Origin: Egicoccus sp. AB-alg6-2
GTDB taxonomy: Bacteria; Actinomycetota; Nitriliruptoria; Nitriliruptorales; Nitriliruptoraceae
Direction of reading: 5' to 3'
NCBI RefSeq assembly: GCF_041821025.1
Contig: NZ_JBGUAY010000005.1
Coordinates: 62,001 to 126,000 of the forward strand
Length of the DNA stretch: 64,000 nucleotides
In this document: piece after piece, positions 22,857 to 29,792 of the stretch
How positions within the stretch are numbered: the stretch's first letter is position 1
Layout: each line of letters starts with the position of its first letter
Position numbers and translations under genes: made by a program
The notes under the pieces: generated by a model
The model's database searches: none
Told to the model about the DNA's origin: nothing
The model's input: the letters and a program-made list of their open reading frames with translations, nothing else

Positions 22857-22884
22857 GAAGGGGCGGCCCGCAGGCCGCCCCTTC
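22857..22884 (-). terminator. Intrinsic terminator after the pilin gene
   Basis: A perfect 12-bp stem GAAGGGGCGGCC / GGCCGCCCCTTC closes a 4-nt loop. On the minus strand it is followed by GGCTTGGGCTAGTTTTC, with four T residues starting about 11 nt later. It lies 13 nt after the pilin stop, so most pilin transcripts should end here while pilD is served by read-through or its own start. Confidence 0.8.
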
Positions 22885-22897
22885 AGATGCTGATCTC

Positions 22898-23332
22898 TCA
22901 CTCCCAGGGCGAGTTGGCCAAACCGCCGTCAGCGGCGTCGTACACCAGCGTGTTCTCCCCGTCGTCCAGCAAGGCGTGCGTACCCGTGATGGTGTAGGTG
23001 TTGCCATCAGGGGCGTAGCTAAGCGTGACATTGTCCGAGATCGTGACCGAGACGCCGGAATCTGCGCCGTCTACGAGCAGTGGTTCCGTGGCTGGACCTT
23101 CAGTCTCGCCGAGAGCATCGGGATAGACACCGTCGCGGGTCATGACGGTTTCGATCTGAATGGCGGCGTTGCGGAGGTCGGACTCGACGGCGGAGCGCCA
23201 CGCGTTCTCGCGCTGGTTGAGGAACACGGGGATGGCGATCGCGGCGAGGATGCCGATGATGAGAACCACGACGAGCAGTTCGATGAGGGTGAAGCCCTCT
23301 TCGTCCCGCTTGGTGCGGATGGTGCTGAGCAT
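22898..23332 (-). CDS. pilA: Major type IV pilin (PilA-like)
   Basis: 144 residues. Short leader MLSTIRTKRDEEG, then FTLIELLVVVLIIGILAAIA, with cleavage expected between Gly13 and Phe14 and Glu at +5. A helical spine and a compact head (about residues 55-144) rich in Asp, Thr and Gly follow, with no cysteine pair. Start ATG 23332 has AAGGAG 6 nt upstream, which can be masked by an upstream complementary segment. Single-gene unit between the riboswitch-like leader and a strong terminator, as expected for an abundant pilin. Confidence 0.93.
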   Translation of the reverse strand: MLSTIRTKRDEEGFTLIELLVVVLIIGILAAIAIPVFLNQRENAWRSAVESDLRNAAIQIETVMTRDGVYPDALGETEGPATEPLLVDGADSGVSVTISDNVTLSYAPDGNTYTITGTHALLDDGENTLVYDAADGGLANSPWE

Positions 23333-23338
23333 GGAACG

Positions 23339-23421
23339 CTCCTTGGATGATGGCGATGATGAACCTGTGCGACGTCCCCGCTCGCTTCCCCTGCACAGGC
23401 CCCATCGGCGATGGAGCGTCC
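23339..23421 (-). promoter_or_regulatory. Anti-Shine-Dalgarno pairing upstream of the pilin gene
   Basis: The segment GGACGCTCC (23421-23413), two bases after the aptamer's closing helix, is complementary to GGAGCGT-T-CC that holds the pilin Shine-Dalgarno (AAGGAG, 23344-23339): seven pairs, one bulged base, then two pairs. Between them a CCTGTGC/GCACAGG stem (23399-23393 with 23370-23364) could bring the two segments together. A competing hairpin CCATC-GCC-GATGG overlaps the end of the anti-SD. Whether ligand opens or closes the site cannot be decided by eye. Confidence 0.55.
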
Positions 23422-23422
23422 T

Positions 23423-23520
23423 GCGCGAGGCAGCCCGGCCGACCTGCCCCGATGAAGGTGGGGTGAGGTCCCGTTGGCGTTGCTCGCCCGCCTCTCGACG
23501 GAGTCGCCCTTGTCACGCGC
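23423..23520 (-). ncRNA. Candidate cyclic-di-GMP-I (GEMM-like) riboswitch aptamer
   Basis: A 98-nt leader folds like the c-di-GMP-I class. GCGCG (23520-23516) pairs with CGCGC (23427-23423) as P1. AAGGGC then leads into a 6-bp hairpin UCCGUC-GAGA-GGCGGG with a GNRA tetraloop, followed by CGAGCAACGCC where the Vc2 RNA has GACGCAAAGCC. A second arm GACCU/AGGUC with inner CCCC/GGGG follows, then GGCCGGGCUGCC. Counterparts of Vc2 G20, A47 and C92 are kept, but A22, A24, A42, C43 and A48 differ. It lies about 15 nt after a predicted transcription start and ahead of a pilin, a common GEMM target. Confidence 0.55.
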
Positions 23521-23541
23521 TTGCGGTTGGTCTCCCGAGTC

Positions 23542-23568
23542 ATCGGCCGCGGGCGTGACCTACTTGAG
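23542..23568 (-). promoter_or_regulatory. Sigma-28-like promoter motif upstream of the riboswitch-like leader and pilin
   Basis: CTCA (23568-23565) and GCCGAT (23547-23542) are separated by 17 nt; the full boxes are GCTCAAG and GCCGATGA. The predicted start of transcription, near 23535, is about 15 nt before the P1 helix of the candidate aptamer, giving a pilin leader of about 200 nt. One of three matching sites in the pilus block. Confidence 0.62.
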
Positions 23569-23608
23569 CTATTGATCCATCAGTGCGTCGCGCGCACCTG
23601 GGGGACCT

Positions 23609-24847
23609 TCAGCCGATCATCTCGAAGATCTTGAACATCGGCATGTACAGCGCGATCACCATGCCGCCGACGATCCCGCCGATGACGCCGATCATCAGCG
23701 GCTCCATCAACGCCGTCAGCTGTTCCGTCATCGTCTCGATCTCGGTGTCGTAGAAGTCCGAGATTTTGCCGAGCATCCCGTCGATGTTGCCCGTCTCCTC
23801 ACCCACCGCGATCATCTGGACGACCATGGGTGGGAACACCTCGTGCTGGGACAGCGGCCGGTTCATCGACTCGCCCTGGCGGACCGAGTCCTTGACGTCA
23901 GTCACCGCGTTCGCGATCGGGCCGTTGTTGACCGTCTCGGCCGTGATCTCGAGCGCCTGCAGGATCGGCACACCTGCTGCCAGGAGCGTGGAGAGGTTGC
24001 GGGCGAAACGCGTCAGTGCGATCTTGTGGAACAGCGAACCGAAGACTGGCAGCCGAAGCTTCATCACGTCGAGGACGAACCGGCCCTTCTCGTTGGCGCG
24101 GATCTGCTTGTAGGCGGTCCACAGCACCACCGGCACGACGATGTACGTGATGATCCCGAGCCACGACGTCACGAAGTCGGACGCCCTCACCAACTGCGCG
24201 GTGAGCCAGGGCAACTCGCCACCGAGATCGGCGAACATGCCGTCGAAGACCGGGACGATGAAGATCAGCATCACGGTGGACAGGCCGATCGCCATGAAGA
24301 AGACGATCACCGGGTACGTCATCGCGGACTTGATCTTGCTGCGCAGCTTGACGTCGGCCTCCAGCATCATCGCGACGCGCAGGAGCACCTGGTCGAGCAT
24401 GCCGGCCGCCTCACCGGCCTTGACCATGGCGATGTAGAGCTTGGGGAACACCTTGGGGTGCTCGGCCATCGCGCCCGACAACGACGCGCCGGCCTCGACC
24501 TGACCACGGATCTCGTCGATGACCTCGGCGAGCTTCTTGTTCTCGGTCTGGTCGTGGAGGATCGACAGCGCCCGGATGAGCGCCAGGCCGGAACTGATCA
24601 TGGTCGCGAACTGGCGCGAGAAGATCGCCAGGTCCTTGAGCTTGACCCGGTCCGACAGACCGGGGATCCGGATCTCGGTGTTGAGACCCTTCTCGCTGAC
24701 CTCGGTGATACGCACGGGCGCGTAGCCCATCGAGGTCAGCTTGCTGGCCACCGCCGCGGAGGAGTCGGCCTCGAGCTGGCCGGAGACGAGCTTTCCGCTG
24801 CGGTCGCGGACCTGGTAGTCGAACTTGCTGAGTGTGGACGTCGCCAT
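23609..24847 (-). CDS. pilC: Type IV pilus platform protein PilC
   Basis: 412 residues. Inner-membrane GspF-family platform that couples motor rotation to pilin insertion. Two homologous cytoplasmic repeats (about residues 70-190 and 270-395) show the family pattern: FSRQFATMISSGLALIRAL in the first and FARNLSTLLAAGVPILQALEI in the second. Membrane segments occur near residues 172-192, 215-240 and at the C-terminus (GVIGGIVGGMVIALYMPMF). Follows pilT after 11 nt in the same operon as pilB and pilT. Confidence 0.95.
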   Translation of the reverse strand: MATSTLSKFDYQVRDRSGKLVSGQLEADSSAAVASKLTSMGYAPVRITEVSEKGLNTEIRIPGLSDRVKLKDLAIFSRQFATMISSGLALIRALSILHDQTENKKLAEVIDEIRGQVEAGASLSGAMAEHPKVFPKLYIAMVKAGEAAGMLDQVLLRVAMMLEADVKLRSKIKSAMTYPVIVFFMAIGLSTVMLIFIVPVFDGMFADLGGELPWLTAQLVRASDFVTSWLGIITYIVVPVVLWTAYKQIRANEKGRFVLDVMKLRLPVFGSLFHKIALTRFARNLSTLLAAGVPILQALEITAETVNNGPIANAVTDVKDSVRQGESMNRPLSQHEVFPPMVVQMIAVGEETGNIDGMLGKISDFYDTEIETMTEQLTALMEPLMIGVIGGIVGGMVIALYMPMFKIFEMIG

Positions 24848-24858
24848 CGTTTCGCCTC

Positions 24859-26475
24859 TCAGGCCCGGCCGGCGAGACGCTGGAACTCGGCCACGTTGTT
24901 GGCCTTCTCCAGCGCCGCGTCGTAGGTCACCCTGCCCTGCTTCACCAACGTGGCCAGGGACTGGTCCATCGCGACCATGCCGTGCTGCGCACCGGCCTGG
25001 ATCGCGCTGTAGAGCTGGTGCGTCTTGCCCTCACGGATCAGGTTCTTCACCGCGGAGGTCGCCGTCATGATCTCGACCGCGGCAGCGCGGCCGGCGCCGT
25101 CGGCGGTCTTCATCAGCGTCTGACACACGACCCCCTGCAGCGCACCGGCGAGCATCACGCGGATCTGTTCCTGCTGGTGCGGTGGGAACACGTCGATGAT
25201 GCGGTCCACCGACTGCGGCGCGTCCTGGGTGTGCAACGTGCCGAAGACGAGGTGGCCGGTCTCGGCCGCGGTCAGCGCGATCTGGATCGTCTCCAGGTCG
25301 CGCATCTCGCCGACCAGGATCACGTCGGGGTCCTGACGCAGGACGTGCTTGAGCGCCTGCGTGAACCCGTGGGTGTCGGCGCCGACCTCGCGCTGGTTGA
25401 CGACCGACCGCTTGTGCTTGTGCAGGAACTCGATCGGGTCCTCGACCGTCATGATGTGCGACGGACGGTTGCGGTTGATCAGGTCGATGATCGAGGCCAG
25501 CGTCGTCGACTTGCCCGACCCGGTCGGGCCGGTCACGAGCACGAACCCACGCGGGAGGTAGGCGAAGTTGGCCACCTGCTCCGGGATCCCGAGCTTTTCG
25601 AGCGGCAGGATCTCGAACGGGATGACACGCATCACCGCACCGATGGAGTCGCGCTGCATGAACACGTTGACGCGGAACCGGGACTTGCCCGGGATCGCGT
25701 AGCTCATGTCCAGCTCGAGCTCGTTCTCGAACTGTTCGCGCTGCTTCTGCGTCATGATCGAGTACAGCAGCTTCTGCAACTCGTCCGGCGTGCAGACCGG
25801 GTAGTCCTCCAGCGGCGTGAGGTCGCCGTGCACGCGGATGGTCGGCGGGACGCCGGCCGTCAGGTGCAGGTCCGAGCCCTTGCGGTCGACGAGCTCGCCC
25901 AGGAGCTCGTCGAGGTCGATGACGGCCGTCTCCTCGTGCGGCAGCGCCGGATCGCCGACATCGGCCATGGTCATCGCAGCCGGCGGTGGCGAGGTCGGAG
26001 CCGCTCCCCCGTTGACGACCGTCAGCGACGGCGCGCCGACACCCGCACCGACCGGCGCGACCTGCGCCGCGATCGCCTCGGTCAGCTCCCGCCTGGGAGC
26101 CAGCGCGAGCGCCACCCGCATCCCCAGTTCCTGCTCGAGGCGCGGCCGCAGCGTCGCGTCGTGAGGATCGGCGACGGCGACCACGATCTCGTCACCGGCG
26201 CCGAAACCCACCGGGAGCGCCAACAGCTCACGCGCCACCTCGCCGGCCAGCAGCGCCGCAGCGTGTGGGTCCACGTTGGCCGCGTCCACCTCGGCGTACG
26301 GCATGCCGAGCGTCTCTGCGAGCGCACGCACGAGCTGCGACTCGGTGGCCAGCTGGTGGTCGAGCAGGACCTTGGGCAGGCTGCCGCCGCCGGCCGCGGA
26401 ACGTTCCGCGGCCCAGCGCAGCTGGTCCACGGTCAACACGCCGTGGCGGACCAGTGCCTCGCCCAGTGCATCCAT
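24859..26475 (-). CDS. pilT: PilT-type retraction ATPase with an MshEN-like N-terminal domain
   Basis: 538 residues from ATG 26475, which has GGAGGAG 8 nt upstream; a further start at 26514 lacks one. The C-terminal 350 residues are a canonical PilT: VTGPTGSGKSTTLASIID (Walker A), Asp box MTVEDPIEFLH, DPDVILVGEMRD (Walker B), SAVKNLIREGKTHQ and GMVAMDQSL. Ordinary PilT is about 345-380 residues. Here about 150 extra N-terminal residues resemble the GspE/MshE N-domain of PilB (GGSLPKVLLDHQLATESQLV), joined by a Pro/Ala linker. The Arg of the c-di-GMP motif is not kept. It reverses PilB-driven assembly. Confidence 0.93.
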   Translation of the reverse strand: MDALGEALVRHGVLTVDQLRWAAERSAAGGGSLPKVLLDHQLATESQLVRALAETLGMPYAEVDAANVDPHAAALLAGEVARELLALPVGFGAGDEIVVAVADPHDATLRPRLEQELGMRVALALAPRRELTEAIAAQVAPVGAGVGAPSLTVVNGGAAPTSPPPAAMTMADVGDPALPHEETAVIDLDELLGELVDRKGSDLHLTAGVPPTIRVHGDLTPLEDYPVCTPDELQKLLYSIMTQKQREQFENELELDMSYAIPGKSRFRVNVFMQRDSIGAVMRVIPFEILPLEKLGIPEQVANFAYLPRGFVLVTGPTGSGKSTTLASIIDLINRNRPSHIMTVEDPIEFLHKHKRSVVNQREVGADTHGFTQALKHVLRQDPDVILVGEMRDLETIQIALTAAETGHLVFGTLHTQDAPQSVDRIIDVFPPHQQEQIRVMLAGALQGVVCQTLMKTADGAGRAAAVEIMTATSAVKNLIREGKTHQLYSAIQAGAQHGMVAMDQSLATLVKQGRVTYDAALEKANNVAEFQRLAGRA

Positions 26476-26500
26476 TGCGGTTCTCCTCCCGGCCGCCGTC

Positions 26501-28168
26501 TCAGACGACGACACGGCCGATCTCCTCGAGCGTGGTCCGGCCGAGCAGCACCTTCGCCAGCCCGTCCTCGCGCAGCGTCTGCATGCCCTGTTCGATGGCG
26601 GTCCGTGCGATGACCTCGGTGGACGCGCGCGAGACCGCGAGCCGCTCGATCTCCTCGGTCACCGTCATCACCTCGTGGATCGCCATGCGTCCGCGGTAGC
26701 CGGTGTTGCTGCACGCCGAGCAGCCGCTCGCGCGCGGCAGTTCGGGCCGTTCGTTGACGATGTCGGCCGGGAAGCCGGCCGCGGCAAGCATTTCCGGCTC
26801 GGGTCGCACCATCTCGACGCAGCGCGGACACACCTTGCGAGCGAGGCGCTGCGCCAGGACGCAGTCGACCGCGGAGCCGACCAGGAACGGCTCGATGCCC
26901 ATCTCGGTGAGCCGGGTCACGGCCGACGGCGCGTCGTTGGTGTGCAGCGTCGACAGCACGAGGTGGCCGGTGAGCGCGGCCTCGATGCCGATGTGCGCCG
27001 TCTCGCGGTCTCGCATCTCGCCGACCAGGACGATGTCGGGGTCCTGACGCAGGATCGATCGCAGCGCCGAGGCGAACGTCAGCCCCACCTTCGGGTTGAC
27101 CTGCACCTGGCTGATCCCCTGCAGGCGGTACTCCACCGGGTCCTCGGTGGTGATGATGTTCACGCCGGGCTCGTTGAGCACGTTCAGCGTGGCGTACAGC
27201 GTCGTCGACTTGCCCGACCCCGTCGGACCGGTCACCAGGATCGTCCCGTAGGGCTTACGGAACGCCTCCTCGAAGCGCTTGTGGTTGTGCTCGAGGAAGC
27301 CGAGGTCCTCGAGCTCGAGCAGGATCGACGTCTTGTCGAGGATGCGCATCACGACCTTCTCGCCGAACACCGTCGGCAGGGTCGAGAAGCGCAGGTCGAT
27401 GGCCTTGTTGTTCGACGTGACGCTGATGCGCCCGTCCTGCGGGATCCGCCGCTCGGCGATGTCGACGTCGGCCATGATCTTCAGGCGGCTGATGACGCCG
27501 GACTGGATCGTCTTGGGTGAACGCATGACCTCGTGGAGGACGCCGTCGATGCGGTAGCGGACCCGCAGGTCGCGCTCGCCGGGCTCGATGTGGATGTCCG
27601 ACGCGCCGTCGGCGACCGCCTGCGAGATCAGCAGGTTCACGAACTTGACGATCGGTGCTTCCTCGACCACGGCCCGGATGGAGCGCAGGTCGTCGTCGCC
27701 GTCCTCACCGTCGGCGATGTCGCCGGCCATCGCCTCGATGTCGTCACCGAGGTGGGCGAAGCGGTCGATGGCGGCCTGGATGTCGTCGCGCGTGGCGACC
27801 ACCGGCTGGATGTCGAGCTTGGTGATGGTGCGCACGTCGTCGATCGCGACCACGTTCGACGGGTCGCTCATCGCGACCAGCAGCTTCTCGCCGCGCATCG
27901 CGTAGGGCAGCACCGTGTGCTTCTTGAGCGTCTGGGCGCTGACCATGGTGGCCAGCCGTGCGTCCACCTCGGCCTCGGCGAGGTCGACGAAGTCGAGGCC
28001 GATCTGTTCCGCCAGCGCACCGACCAGCTGCTTCTCGCTCAGCACCCCACGGTTGACGAGGACCCGGCCGAGCGAGCCACCCTCCGCGCGCTGGACCTCC
28101 TCGGCCTGGCGCAGCTGCTCGGGATCGACGAGCTGTCGCGCCAGCAGCGTCTGCGCCAGGGACCTCAC
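26501..28168 (-). CDS. pilB: Type IV pilus assembly ATPase PilB
   Basis: 555 residues. Hexameric extension motor. An MshEN/GSPII_E_N domain fills residues 1-145 (GGSLGRVLVNRGVLSEKQLV and further). Catalytic part: SDIHIEP, VTGPTGSGKSTTLYATLN (Walker A), ITTEDPVEYRL (Asp box), DPDIVLVGEMRDRETAHI (Walker B) and STLHTNDAPSAVTRL (His box). A zinc site CPRC...CSAC lies near residues 425-460, typical of PilB and absent in PilT. It overlaps the upstream GTPase gene by 4 nt, tying the motor to the control module. Confidence 0.96.
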   Translation of the reverse strand: MRSLAQTLLARQLVDPEQLRQAEEVQRAEGGSLGRVLVNRGVLSEKQLVGALAEQIGLDFVDLAEAEVDARLATMVSAQTLKKHTVLPYAMRGEKLLVAMSDPSNVVAIDDVRTITKLDIQPVVATRDDIQAAIDRFAHLGDDIEAMAGDIADGEDGDDDLRSIRAVVEEAPIVKFVNLLISQAVADGASDIHIEPGERDLRVRYRIDGVLHEVMRSPKTIQSGVISRLKIMADVDIAERRIPQDGRISVTSNNKAIDLRFSTLPTVFGEKVVMRILDKTSILLELEDLGFLEHNHKRFEEAFRKPYGTILVTGPTGSGKSTTLYATLNVLNEPGVNIITTEDPVEYRLQGISQVQVNPKVGLTFASALRSILRQDPDIVLVGEMRDRETAHIGIEAALTGHLVLSTLHTNDAPSAVTRLTEMGIEPFLVGSAVDCVLAQRLARKVCPRCVEMVRPEPEMLAAAGFPADIVNERPELPRASGCSACSNTGYRGRMAIHEVMTVTEEIERLAVSRASTEVIARTAIEQGMQTLREDGLAKVLLGRTTLEEIGRVVV

Positions 28169-28830
28169 GAGCCGACCGCCCGGGCCGAGGCCGCGGGCGG
28201 TCCGGCGGGACCGTCGCCGGCACGCGCGCGGAGCCGCTGCGCGACCGCGTGGAGCAACGCGAGCAGGACGCGCTTTACGTCCTCACGGTCGCGGACGTCG
28301 GTGGCGAGCACCGCTACCTCGGCAGGGACGTCGAGGTAGCCGCGCACCCGGTCGAGCACGGTGGCGGTGTCGCTGTTCGGGCCGAGCTTGTTGACCGCGA
28401 CGACCAGCGGGACGTCGGCGAGGCCGGCGAAGTGCACCTGCTGGCCGCGCGCCTCCACGAGGGTCTCGGGACGTCGTGCGTCCACGACCAGCACGAACCC
28501 GAGCATGCCCTCCGCCAGGATGTCCCACATGAACTCGAAGCGTTCCTGGCCGGGCGTGCCGAACAGGTGCAGGGCGAGGTCGCGGTCGATCGCAATGCGC
28601 CCGTAGTCCATCGCCACCGTGGTGCGGCCGGAGTTGCCGCCCGCGACCGTGTCGGAGGCCCAGTCGCTCACGTCACGCTCGGTCGAGACGACCTGCACCT
28701 CGGAGATCGTCTCGATCAGCGTGGTCTTGCCGGCGTCGAACGGACCGGTGACGAGCACCTTGAAGCTGGGATGGCGGGCACTGCCGACGACCGGCCGTCG
28801 GTGGGAACCGGCGAACCGGACACCAGTCAC
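28165..28830 (-). CDS. Small GTPase of the MglA/CvnD-like class
   Basis: 221 residues. P-loop GPFDAGKTTLIE near residue 29, a switch-like TTVAMDYGRI and the G3-type LHLFGTPGQERF near residue 88. The G4 motif reads NKLG instead of NKxD, so guanine specificity may be relaxed. Such GTPases pair with Roadblock proteins in actinobacterial conservons and with MglB in myxobacterial pilus polarity. Here the Roadblock gene lies just upstream in the same operon and pilB directly downstream with 4-nt overlap, so control of the extension motor is likely (inference). Confidence 0.88.
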   Translation of the reverse strand: MTGVRFAGSHRRPVVGSARHPSFKVLVTGPFDAGKTTLIETISEVQVVSTERDVSDWASDTVAGGNSGRTTVAMDYGRIAIDRDLALHLFGTPGQERFEFMWDILAEGMLGFVLVVDARRPETLVEARGQQVHFAGLADVPLVVAVNKLGPNSDTATVLDRVRGYLDVPAEVAVLATDVRDREDVKRVLLALLHAVAQRLRARAGDGPAGPPAASARAVGS

Positions 28831-29792
28831 AGCTTTTCCACGCCGTGGATCAACCGTTGCAGGATGTTCTGGTCGACCCCGTTGTTGTCGTGCCCGCCGC
28901 CGCCCAGCCGCTCGGCGCGGACCCGGGTGTGCAGGCCGCGGGGACCGCTGCCCTCGTAGACGACGGCCGGCGGTGCCGGGATCGACGGTGCTGGTGCCGG
29001 CTCGGCCACGGGTGTCTCCGCCGCGGCAACCGGCACAGCCGGCGCCGGCTCGGGGCGCGCGAACAGGTCCTCGTCGGTGCCCGGTTCGTCGGTCATGGTC
29101 ACCTCGGCCGACACCTCGGCGGGCTCGACGGGTACCTCGGCCACCGTCGGCTCGTCCGCCGCGGCGTCTTCGGTGATCGGCGTCGCCGGCACGTCGGTGG
29201 CCGCGGCGGGAGCGATCAGGCCCTCGTCGAGCAGTTCGGCGAGGGCGCGGTGCGCCGCGTAGTCACCGCGGCCCCAGTGGGCCGCCAGCTCGGCGACCGG
29301 GCGACGGCCGTCGACCAGCGACACCAGCCGCCAGCGGTCGGCGGTCAACGTCACCGGGTTGTGGTGGTGCGGGGCGGCCAACGCGAGCACGGCGTCGCGG
29401 CCGCCGACCCGTTCGGTGAGTTGCGGCCATTCCTGCAGCCGGCGGCGTGCCTCCTCGAGCAGGGGATCGGTACGGGGCGTGTCGGGTGCGGGCGACTGCT
29501 CGGCCGGGCCCTCGAAGTGGAACCGGCCCGAGCGCAGCGACAGCAGGTCGACCAGGCCGTCGACGCGTGCGTCGTGGCGCAGGTCACCGTCGTCGGCCGG
29601 CGAGCCCGGGAGCCGGTCGGAGGCGTCGCCCGCAGGCGAGATCTCCGTGAGCAGCCCTTCGCGCACGTCGAGGCGCGCGGGCACGCCGGCGGCGTCGAGC
29701 TCCAGGCGTCCCGTCTTAGCGGACGCGTTCAGCAGCTGCAGGATGTCGAGGAGACGGAAGTCTCCGAGTTGGCCTTCGAGCACGGCACTCAC
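28827..29792 (-). CDS. DUF4388 (PatA-like N-terminal) domain protein
   Basis: 321 residues. The N-terminal 90 residues match the DUF4388 pattern: LEGQLGDFRLLDILQLLNAS, KTGRLELDAAGVPARLDVREG and a later FHFEGP. This domain occurs in proteins tied to gliding and pilus control and in PatA of Anabaena. The middle contains a winged-helix-like part (DRWRLVSLVDGRRPVAELA), and the C-terminal 100 residues are low-complexity Ala/Pro/Glu. No enzymatic motif is seen. It probably acts as an adaptor between the Roadblock protein and the GTPase, with which it is co-transcribed. Confidence 0.78.
   Translation of the reverse strand: MSAVLEGQLGDFRLLDILQLLNASAKTGRLELDAAGVPARLDVREGLLTEISPAGDASDRLPGSPADDGDLRHDARVDGLVDLLSLRSGRFHFEGPAEQSPAPDTPRTDPLLEEARRRLQEWPQLTERVGGRDAVLALAAPHHHNPVTLTADRWRLVSLVDGRRPVAELAAHWGRGDYAAHRALAELLDEGLIAPAAATDVPATPITEDAAADEPTVAEVPVEPAEVSAEVTMTDEPGTDEDLFARPEPAPAVPVAAAETPVAEPAPAPSIPAPPAVVYEGSGPRGLHTRVRAERLGGGGHDNNGVDQNILQRLIHGVEKL

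Noticed and set aside
22857-22884. Second riboswitch or RNA gene between the pilin and pilD genes
   Set aside because: The segment is fully explained as a GC-rich stem with a nearby T-run, an ordinary terminator.
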